From Planctomycetota bacterium (GTDB lineage: Bacteria; Planctomycetota; Planctomycetia; Planctomycetales; Planctomycetaceae): a stretch of DNA of 12,573 nt. A model generated the notes under the pieces. It had not been told where the DNA came from. It searched no databases and saw nothing but the letters and a program-made list of their open reading frames with translations. The stretch is taken from the NCBI GenBank assembly GCA_024278285.1, contig JAJRTM010000955.1, forward strand, positions 1 through 12,573, in the 5' to 3' direction. The translations under genes and the position numbers were made by a program. Of the stretch, positions 6,153-12,573 are shown piece by piece. Position 1 is the stretch's first letter; each line of letters begins with the position of its first letter.

Positions 6153-7934
6153 TTATCCAGCATTTCGTTTCGATTCTTCATTTTCGATGACTGGCGTTGT
6201 GTCTGGATTCTCTTCTGCTTTGTTTTTTGCAGACCTGTGATGACTAATCAGTTGCTGGGCGCGTTGCCGTGTTCTTTCCAGAGTTTGATACTCAAGGGCA
6301 TCGTTTGGCTCAACATCGTGCTGGGTAACAGGTTGCACGCGTTGTGGCAATCGAACGGTAAATACACTCCCTTTGCCGAATTCACTTTCGAGTGTTACTT
6401 CACCGCCAAGCAGTTTGCTTAATTCCATCACAATGGAAAGCCCCAATCCGGTTCCTTCATATTCACGAGTCAACAAAGTTTCCTGACCGGGAGTTGTACT
6501 CGCCTGCCGGAATTTTTCGAAGATCCGTTCCTGATCAGCCAGGGGGATTCCGATCCCGGTATCAGCAACGCTAATTTGAATATAATCTGAAGATTGTTGA
6601 TGATCGGGCAGGCAAATTGGTGTGATTTCAACGCGAACACGACCACCATCGGGCGTAAACTTAACCGCATTTGAAAGAAGGTTTGTCAGGATTTGCTGTA
6701 TCTTCCCCATGTCCTGATACAGCGGTGGGATTTCGGGAGAAGTGATCCATTTCAATTCGATATTTTTTCGATCAGCCAAGGGCGCGATCCTGCTGCAAAG
6801 CTCCTCCATCAATTCAGCAATCGAAAATTCGACGGCATGAATTTCCATTTTGCCACTCTCAATTTTTGCCAAATCGAGAATATCGTTAATCATCGCCAGC
6901 AAAAGATGCCCGGAAGTCGAGATGTTGCTTAAATATCGTTTCTGGTTTTCGTTGAGGTTCTCTGCTGAGTTGAGCACGTCGCTAAAGCCGAGAATACTGT
7001 TGAGCGGAGTCCGCAATTCATGGCTCATTGTGGCCAGGAATTCATTCTTCAGCTTGTTCATTTCAAACAGCGACAAGTTCGCCCGAGCCAGTTCATCGAC
7101 TTTGGAATCGAGATTGCTGTTTGCCTGTTTGAGTTCATCCTGCACGGTCACCAGATGGCGCAGCATGCGATTAAAGGCGTGACTGAGTTCTTCGAATTCG
7201 TCGCCGGTACGAATATTGGCTCGCAAATTAAGCGAACCTTTGGCAATTTCATCGCTGATTTCTTTCAGATGTAAAACTGGTTTGACGATCACATATCGCA
7301 CAATCGCGTAGGCAGCAATCATTGCCAGAAAAGAAGTAACTAACGCCATCGCAAGTAAGATCGCATTGTTGGTCGCCAGACGATTTCTGATTTTATCCAG
7401 CGGGAGAGTGATTTTTACCATACCGATCACTTCGCCAATTTGGGCGTCGGTTTTTGAATGATAATGACAGGAGAGACAAGATTTGGTTGCATGAACTGCT
7501 GCATAATAACGGTACTCTTTCTCCTCAGGTAGCTGGAGAATAATTTCTTCTTCTCCGTTGCGGATTTTGGGAAGTACCTGGTCATCGTAAAAATCACTGG
7601 TGCGAAATTCTGAATCTGCAACAGGGTCTGGCTTGAGCAACCGCCAGCGATAATTCTTAAATTCATCCGGCTTCAGCGTACTCGCCATATTCTTAATGAC
7701 TTGCGTATATCGCTTATCGACATCCACAGCATCAAGATGTTTTTCCATGATAATCGGGGCAACAAGCAGTTGAGCGGTTTCTTTAGTCTGCTTTTCGATA
7801 ATCGTTGCTGTCAGTTGGGCATAAAAATAGAAACTGCCTGAAATTAACAGCATCAACCCGCCCCCGAACAGAAACCGGCATTTCCGCTCCAGGCTCGTTT
7901 CGCCAAGAAGTCGTTTTATTGATCGATAGGACAT
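6153..7934 (-). CDS. Sensor histidine kinase with extracytoplasmic heme-c (Tll0287/DUF3365-like) domain and HAMP
   Basis: The 593-residue hybrid-free histidine kinase has membrane segments at about 21-43 and 192-213. The intervening ~150-residue outer domain contains CLSCH (153-157), the covalent heme-c attachment motif, in a setting like the Tll0287/DUF3365 heme domain. A HAMP linker (214-266) and coiled coil (to ~297) lead to the dimerisation domain with SHELRTP (phospho-acceptor H305). The ATPase domain carries N422, DTGIGI (458-463), FEKF (472-475) and GTGLGL (494-499), so all boxes are intact. The last ~60 residues are hydrophilic with no receiver domain. It probably senses redox state or a small gas through heme. 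No response regulator is adjacent. The ATG at 7934 lacks a Shine-Dalgarno; two TATCAGG heptamers occupy that position. A TTGACA-like site lies on the minus strand at 8002-8007. Confidence 0.95.
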   Translation of the reverse strand: MSYRSIKRLLGETSLERKCRFLFGGGLMLLISGSFYFYAQLTATIIEKQTKETAQLLVAPIIMEKHLDAVDVDKRYTQVIKNMASTLKPDEFKNYRWRLLKPDPVADSEFRTSDFYDDQVLPKIRNGEEEIILQLPEEKEYRYYAAVHATKSCLSCHYHSKTDAQIGEVIGMVKITLPLDKIRNRLATNNAILLAMALVTSFLAMIAAYAIVRYVIVKPVLHLKEISDEIAKGSLNLRANIRTGDEFEELSHAFNRMLRHLVTVQDELKQANSNLDSKVDELARANLSLFEMNKLKNEFLATMSHELRTPLNSILGFSDVLNSAENLNENQKRYLSNISTSGHLLLAMINDILDLAKIESGKMEIHAVEFSIAELMEELCSRIAPLADRKNIELKWITSPEIPPLYQDMGKIQQILTNLLSNAVKFTPDGGRVRVEITPICLPDHQQSSDYIQISVADTGIGIPLADQERIFEKFRQASTTPGQETLLTREYEGTGLGLSIVMELSKLLGGEVTLESEFGKGSVFTVRLPQRVQPVTQHDVEPNDALEYQTLERTRQRAQQLISHHRSAKNKAEENPDTTPVIENEESKRNAG

Positions 7935-8160
7935 TTATCAGGTATCAGGTGAGACTGAAAAACATTGAATGATGAAAAACAAGACTGCACGAATAAAAAA
8001 ATGTCAATAATTACTCTGGACACCTTCTTAACCCGCCAACTGAATTGTTTCATTCTCCCTGCTTTGTTGCAATGGCGATTTTACTCAAATTGATCCACAA
8101 TGACAGAAGAAGTAAAAATGAGTTACTTTACTAAACGGCTAATACTTAACTCAGCGAAGT
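7935..8160. other. Gene-free gap upstream of the histidine kinase
   Basis: This stretch and element E together separate the histidine kinase from mch by 366 bp. It is AT-rich with no convincing open frame. The minus strand has TTGACA (8002-8007) about 70 bp before the kinase start but no good -10 element at the right distance. Two direct TATCAGG units (7936-7949, plus-strand reading) touch the start codon. Confidence 0.4.
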
Positions 8161-8299
8161 CCGGAAGAACAACTTTCAGGCGAGCCGGGGGTGTTAACTC
8201 CCTGATTACTCTGCTGTTAGATTAACGGTAGCCACTCGGCATTCGTCATTTACCAAGGTCATCACTGACCCGGCTCGGCTGAAATTTGTTTGATTCCGG
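8161..8299. repeat. Inverted-repeat element E (139 bp), next to the mch stop codon
   Basis: The outer ends match as CCGGAA and TTCCGG, then AACAACTTTCAG on the left pairs with its inverted near-copy at 8279-8290, followed by the shared CGAGCCGGG. Each arm then has a 5-bp hairpin: GGGGT/ACTCC with loop GTTA on the left, and GGTCA/TGACC with a GTGA loop on the right (minus-strand reading). Three of five stem pairs differ between arms while still pairing, one as a G-T wobble. The element ends two bases before the mch stop codon and may also act as its transcript end, though no T run is present. Confidence 0.7.
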
Positions 8300-8300
8300 G

Positions 8301-9275
8301 TTAGCCTTGGGTTATCGAATTTGATTGAATACCGAACGATTCTTTTAGCAGGTTTTCGTTTGTTTCACCAAACCATTGTACGCGACCGGTATCAATATTC
8401 TGAAAGATAATTTGAGCAGGACTGAAAAGCATCGGATCGATCTGGTAGAAGTCGCAATTGACATCACGAAAAATCTGCTCGAACGGTTTACCATAATCTG
8501 CAGAAGAGCTTGAGGGAACCTGCGAGCCGATCTGTTCAATCGATTCATCATCGCCGCGAACATATAACGTCACTTGCCCGCCATACAAAATGGAATCGTT
8601 TGTCCGACCGATTGCAGCCAACGCATTTTCAGCGACAGGAGAAAGCGGTGCGATTCCGGTTGCAGAGACTATTCGACTGACATCAAAATTAAGTTCGTGC
8701 AGCTTATGCAAAGCTGTTTCTACCGAGCGGGCGTTAATTTGCAAGTTTCCCGCCAGGCTCGCTGTTGGTGCAACAATCAAAACAAGGTTGTCTGGTTCCA
8801 CATTTGCCTTGGCTGCAATTTCCTGAGCCGTTTGAGAATCGGGCAGCTTATCTGCTTCGAGAACACCAACCGCACAGTGATGCTGTTCGCTGTAATCGAG
8901 CTGTTTGAAAATTTCCTCCCGCCCCGCATTGGCTCGCATCGGTCCGGAACCCATCGCGAAGTAACTGTCGGTTTTCACTTCCCACCCGGCGTACTGGCTT
9001 AACAAACAGGCTTGCACCGGGAAATCGGTCGTCACCTGAACCATCGGCCAACTGACCAAATCGATCTTTCCATTCAGAATCGAGATTTCCGCCAGTCCGG
9101 ACATACAAACACGAGAAAGCAAAAGCCCCGCTGCCAGTGAGCCCTCAGCTTTCACGCCGAAATCGAGAATTCGCGTTCCGCAGGCAAGCTCCTCAACAGT
9201 CGCTTTCAACTCACCAGGATTTTCCAGCGGTTTTTCGATCAGTTCCCAAGCCCGTGCATTTAATGTTTTAGTCAT
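8301..9275 (-). CDS. mch: Methenyltetrahydromethanopterin cyclohydrolase
   Basis: Mch hydrolyses 5,10-methenyl-tetrahydromethanopterin to the formyl form (EC 3.5.4.27) in the cytoplasm, part of the H4MPT C1 pathway used by methanogens, methylotrophs and planctomycetes. From the ATG at 9275 the protein has 324 residues, the usual family length. The frame extends six codons to a TTG at 9293, but the ATG start gives the typical N-terminus (LNARAWELIE). Recognisable blocks are YFAMGSGPMR (105-114), NLVLIVAPTASLAGN (163-177), TGIAPLSP (206-213), GRTNDSILYGGQ (223-234) and DFYQIDPMLFSPAQ (275-288). No other H4MPT gene (fae, mtdB, fhc) is nearby, fitting the scattered C1 genes of planctomycetes. Neither start has an obvious Shine-Dalgarno. 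The product probably serves formaldehyde detoxification or C1 interconversion rather than growth on C1, but this is inference. Confidence 0.95.
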   Translation of the reverse strand: MTKTLNARAWELIEKPLENPGELKATVEELACGTRILDFGVKAEGSLAAGLLLSRVCMSGLAEISILNGKIDLVSWPMVQVTTDFPVQACLLSQYAGWEVKTDSYFAMGSGPMRANAGREEIFKQLDYSEQHHCAVGVLEADKLPDSQTAQEIAAKANVEPDNLVLIVAPTASLAGNLQINARSVETALHKLHELNFDVSRIVSATGIAPLSPVAENALAAIGRTNDSILYGGQVTLYVRGDDESIEQIGSQVPSSSSADYGKPFEQIFRDVNCDFYQIDPMLFSPAQIIFQNIDTGRVQWFGETNENLLKESFGIQSNSITQG

Positions 9276-9501
9276 ACAGAAGTTATCGCTCAAATTGAAT
9301 GAAATTTCAATTGAACGGCATTTCAGTACATCTGCCTATGACAAAGAACCGAACGCTGGCAAGAATCAAACACTGTCAACAACCAAACGCTGTACCGGTT
9401 ATGAGGATTCTGACGATTGGTTTCGTTATTGCCGAAGAAAAATAGAGCCTCTTCAGAAAAAATGTGTAGAAATCCGACTCGAAATTGGCAACGATGAAAG
9501 C

Positions 9502-9738
9502 ATGAAAGCGACATCCATTAGCCATTGCCTGATTCATCAGCTCCCGGAAACAGGAACCAGCCCAATCGGCGGCGTCTGCCCACGGTGCAAGAGGTTGCTC
9601 TATACTCAGCCAGCTTCACTGGAAAACAGAGCTTATTGGGAAAGCCAGCCCGGAGCTTACACGCTGGATCGCCAGCCGATTTTCATCTACACAAGATTCG
9701 GCGACAATTACAAAATCCGCTCGCTGATTGAAGAGTAA
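9502..9738 (+). CDS. Small hypothetical protein with a CxxC motif
   Basis: I do not recognise this family. From the ATG at 9502 it has 78 residues, with GGVCPRCKRLL (about residues 23-33) as a likely metal-binding half-knuckle and an upstream C/H pair (SHCLIHQ) that could complete a zinc site. The C-terminal half is polar and aromatic (GAYTLDRQPIFIYTRFGD). The frame is open back to a TTG at 9295, which would give 147 residues, but that start would abut the divergent mch gene with no room for promoters. The upstream part also looks less coding-like. The product is probably cytoplasmic, with no signal or membrane segment. It is divergent from mch and convergent with the permease gene. Confidence 0.5.
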   Translation: MKATSISHCLIHQLPETGTSPIGGVCPRCKRLLYTQPASLENRAYWESQPGAYTLDRQPIFIYTRFGDNYKIRSLIEE

Positions 9739-9891
9739 ACGGGCATCTTTCCTCAAATCCCCCTGCGAGTGGCTCGATTATTTATCAATCTGTTAGGATC
9801 GCTCGAACAATTACTGTCGCATCTTATGAACTCAATAGTGGACAGAGTAAGCTCAGACAGTGGCGTCCAGCGTGGTCCGACATCGCAGCCC

Positions 9892-12573
9892 CTACGGCTT
9901 ATCATCACTCGATAATTTCGGCAGTTCCAATACTCTGATGCCATAGACTTCGAACAGGCCTGCTTTTTCTTCAAAAGTTCCAATGACAACGTTAGCGTTG
10001 TCGAGAATATAGTTGAGGTACTCTTTGCGGCTGGCGAAAATGTAGTGCTGCGGTTGCGATTTTTCGGCTGTTTCCACCAGTTCCACTTCTCGGGACCTGT
10101 CATCCCAACTGCTCGTTGTCCACAGGAAGGGATACGTCAATTCTTTTTCGTCTCTATTGTGCAAGTCTATTTTCCCGACAAAATTCGGGCCGATGTAACC
10201 GAAAGGCTTACCGGTCCAGGGATCAACGGGAAGTTTTTCCAGATAGCCCGGCACCAGTTCTTCCAGTTTTTCCGGGTAGCGATTCTTCTCCTTCGCAAAC
10301 GCGAATAAAGCGAACATCGTTCTGTGCATGCGATGCTCGGCATAAATACCAACGTAATGGTCAAAATTACGCTTCATACTCCATTCCCGCGAAAGGTCGT
10401 ACACTGCCCATGTTGATTCAAATAATCGCTGCGTCTCTCCCGATTGCAACCACTCTTCACGCTGGTTTTCAATTCGATCTGAAACGGTATCAATAGCAAT
10501 TTGTTTCTCGATCAAGCTGTCATATAAATGTGCTTGTCGCGAATAGAAACCATTCATCGGATAGAGTAGCGTCCTGGCACGAAACTTTTCTGTCGGAAGA
10601 ATGGTCCAGCGGGGCGGGTTGAGTAACCTTTCAATCAGGTATTGTTCGTACTGCTGTTCAGCTTTGTCTGCTCCGTTCCAAGGGATGCCGCGCAGGTATT
10701 CCCAGACGTATTCGTTATCGTGATCAAGCTGATAATTCGCATACGCAAACCACAGTTCCACAATCTGCTGCATCGAAGTAATTCGCGATTCCCGATCGAT
10801 CGATTCCTCAATCAATTCCCGCAGGCTCGCAGCATCTTCCTGGTCATACAATCGTTGCAGATTCTTTTCCAAATAAAGTGAGCCAAGAAAAACATTGGAC
10901 GCAACAGGCATCGCGACAGAACCATATTGATTTTCGCCCAGATGAGCGTGTGCTTCCCCCAGATTCCAGAGCAGGCGAATCATTTCCTTATTTGTTAAGG
11001 GAAGCAACCATTCCTCTTGATTAAATCCTTCTCGAAGCATCATGGAAAAATTATAATCGGGTATGCTCTTCTCGTAGAAAGGCTCAGTACTTTGAAAATC
11101 TGGTTTCGACCGCCACCCTTTCAGCAGGTTAAGACGCATCGGTTGTTTCGATTTGTAACGGGAATCGAGCAGATGAGCCAGTTCGAGCAATGTTTCTTCC
11201 TGCTCCTTGATTTTCGCTTTGTAGAGTTTGTTGAATTCGATATTAGTTGCTTTAGTAAGCCCGCTTTCTGATCGACTTACGTTTTTTTCACGATTCACAA
11301 TTTCTTCAGCACGCTGGCTGATTTTACTGTAGCTCGGGAAAGACCGCACGAGTTCGAAATATTTATCGGAATACGCTTCATCTGGGGAAGCTAAGATCTT
11401 TTCCGGCGAATATGACTCTTCGTAGAGAAAGTGGGAGCCGTAGATGAGCATTGTTGCAACGCCGCGGGTACGGTAACCGCAGAACAGGACGAAGCAGAGC
11501 ATCATTGTAATCGGGAACAGAACCATTCGCCGGCGATGCCGGTTGCCGGGGTCGGGCAGGTCTCGCAGCATGTTGTCACACGCCCAGTAACTGGATAGTG
11601 CCAAAGAAATAATAATCGGTGTCAACACCAGCCATAAAGGAACATAAGCGACCTGGCACAAGTTCATCATAACAATGCCGGAACCCGAGACGACTACCGC
11701 ACAAACAGCAGCCAAAATCGCATGCGGCACCCGCACAATTGCCCATTGCCCGATAAAATAAAGCAGCAGCAGCACATAGACCCAGAGATTCGACGGGAAG
11801 TCGGTCAATTGCGGGACGGTGGCTACTGATAAGCCCATGCCAAAATTAGTGTAGTGGTTCCTACCGCTTTGTTGAATAGCTTGCTCCATGAGAGAAGGAA
11901 GATGTATCCAGAATGATTGCATGAAGAGAAGGCATCCGACTACGGTTAACCAGACAGCATTTTTACTCCACCAATAAGTGGCAGTTGAAGCCCCCCGTTG
12001 ATACCAGAAGCGAGCGCGGTCCCGGTTCTGTTCGCTGTAACAGGAAATTAGTCCCATCAGTAACGGCACGACATAACAGGTTAAGAAAGGAATACCCCAA
12101 AAGTATGTGGCACTAGAGTAGAATGGGACATTCAAAAAGAATACTACGGAAGCAACCGCCAGCCAGATCAACGCATGTTGGCGAAGTTCGTACCAGATGA
12201 TGCGGGTGATGAATCGTTTTTGTGGTGAGCATTCGTGAAATCGCGACGTCATACCGGTCCGAAATCGCGGCAACGAAATCGAAAGCGAAAAGCCACGACG
12301 ATTCCCCGCAAACCAGCGATAGATGGAATACCAGTTGCCGATGAGTAGCAGCAGGATCAGAGAAATATGAGTCAGCGACGAGGCAATCTCATCATTTAGA
12401 GAATTGCGAAACTGAAATCCATCAAGGCTATATTTTATCAGAAACAGACTGACGAAAAATAAGACCACGGCACAAACCAAAGCCGTCAACACTCGTTTGA
12501 ACCAGCAGGAACAAAGCACGCCACATAACAACGCTTCCACTGCAAGCCCAAGGCAAACCAGAATTTTGTACAA
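9892..12573 (-). CDS. ABC-2-type transporter permease with long soluble C-terminal domain (N-terminus beyond window)
   Basis: At least 893 residues are visible; the true start lies beyond the right edge. The first ~370 visible residues hold about ten hydrophobic segments (roughly 3-23, 28-46, 67-86, 134-150, 157-178, 206-224, 262-280, 285-304, 310-328, 350-366). The block SCYSEQNRDRARFWYQRG (178-195) resembles the cytoplasmic loop of ABC-2 permeases. WYELRQHALIW (127-137) looks like the start of a second permease repeat. The remaining ~510 residues are soluble and helical, with a motif near 766-791 (RYPEKLEELVPGYLEKLPVD followed by PWTGKPF) that recurs in planctomycete proteins and resembles the end of type II secretion pseudopilins. 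The substrate and the partner ATPase are not visible; the ATPase is probably encoded upstream, beyond the edge. ABC-2 assignment rests on topology and loop similarity. Confidence 0.75.
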   Translation of the reverse strand: MYKILVCLGLAVEALLCGVLCSCWFKRVLTALVCAVVLFFVSLFLIKYSLDGFQFRNSLNDEIASSLTHISLILLLLIGNWYSIYRWFAGNRRGFSLSISLPRFRTGMTSRFHECSPQKRFITRIIWYELRQHALIWLAVASVVFFLNVPFYSSATYFWGIPFLTCYVVPLLMGLISCYSEQNRDRARFWYQRGASTATYWWSKNAVWLTVVGCLLFMQSFWIHLPSLMEQAIQQSGRNHYTNFGMGLSVATVPQLTDFPSNLWVYVLLLLYFIGQWAIVRVPHAILAAVCAVVVSGSGIVMMNLCQVAYVPLWLVLTPIIISLALSSYWACDNMLRDLPDPGNRHRRRMVLFPITMMLCFVLFCGYRTRGVATMLIYGSHFLYEESYSPEKILASPDEAYSDKYFELVRSFPSYSKISQRAEEIVNREKNVSRSESGLTKATNIEFNKLYKAKIKEQEETLLELAHLLDSRYKSKQPMRLNLLKGWRSKPDFQSTEPFYEKSIPDYNFSMMLREGFNQEEWLLPLTNKEMIRLLWNLGEAHAHLGENQYGSVAMPVASNVFLGSLYLEKNLQRLYDQEDAASLRELIEESIDRESRITSMQQIVELWFAYANYQLDHDNEYVWEYLRGIPWNGADKAEQQYEQYLIERLLNPPRWTILPTEKFRARTLLYPMNGFYSRQAHLYDSLIEKQIAIDTVSDRIENQREEWLQSGETQRLFESTWAVYDLSREWSMKRNFDHYVGIYAEHRMHRTMFALFAFAKEKNRYPEKLEELVPGYLEKLPVDPWTGKPFGYIGPNFVGKIDLHNRDEKELTYPFLWTTSSWDDRSREVELVETAEKSQPQHYIFASRKEYLNYILDNANVVIGTFEEKAGLFEVYGIRVLELPKLSSDDKP

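Noticed and set aside
4705..7934. A dedicated sensing-plus-enzyme operon of histidine kinase and oxidoreductase
   Set aside because: The 140-bp spacing and lack of a response regulator leave co-regulation as a question only.
9753..10103. A 116-codon minus-strand frame
   Set aside because: Most of it overlaps the C-terminal coding region of the ABC-2 permease in another frame, and it shows no motif.

Overview
The window looks like a chromosomal stretch of a planctomycete (Planctomycetota, possibly Gimesia- or Rubinisphaera-like; the genus is a guess). The clues are gene content: a tetrahydromethanopterin C1 enzyme (mch) in a bacterium, a Tat-exported Gfo/Idh/MocA oxidoreductase, a Ser/Thr kinase with a helical N-terminal extension and a DLG motif, a heme-c sensor histidine kinase, and a giant ABC-2 permease with a long soluble tail. 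Genes are loosely packed, Shine-Dalgarno sites are often weak, and several intergenic gaps are long.

Layout from left to right. At 2-109 (+) is the tail of an unidentified gene. It converges on a two-gene minus-strand group: a SlyD-like FKBP (620-1060) followed by a small membrane-anchored protein (118-537). A gap of about 1.2 kb (1061-2308) holds a heptamer tandem repeat, two inverted-repeat elements (A and B) and the leader of the Ser/Thr kinase (2309-3874, +). The next gap (3875-4704) holds two intrinsic terminators facing outward from each other and two more inverted-repeat elements (C and D). Then come two minus-strand genes, a heme-c histidine kinase (6153-7934) and the Tat-type oxidoreductase (4705-6012). 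A fifth repeat element (E) fills the space just after mch (8301-9275, -). Divergent from mch is a small CxxC protein (9502-9738, +). The right end is a minus-strand ABC-2-type permease (9892-12573) that runs off the window.

No single pathway links these genes. The two signalling proteins (kinase and histidine kinase) have no partner genes here, and mch is isolated from other C1 genes. The most distinctive content is intergenic: five inverted-repeat elements of 139-177 bp whose arms each carry small hairpins. In C, D and E the two arms differ by base changes that keep the small hairpins paired, so the hairpin within each arm, not the long stem between arms, seems to be what is conserved. C and D also share a two-hairpin layout ending in CAAGA, so they appear to be one REPIN/MITE-like family. 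No CRISPR array, tRNA, rRNA, recognisable transposase or defence system was seen.
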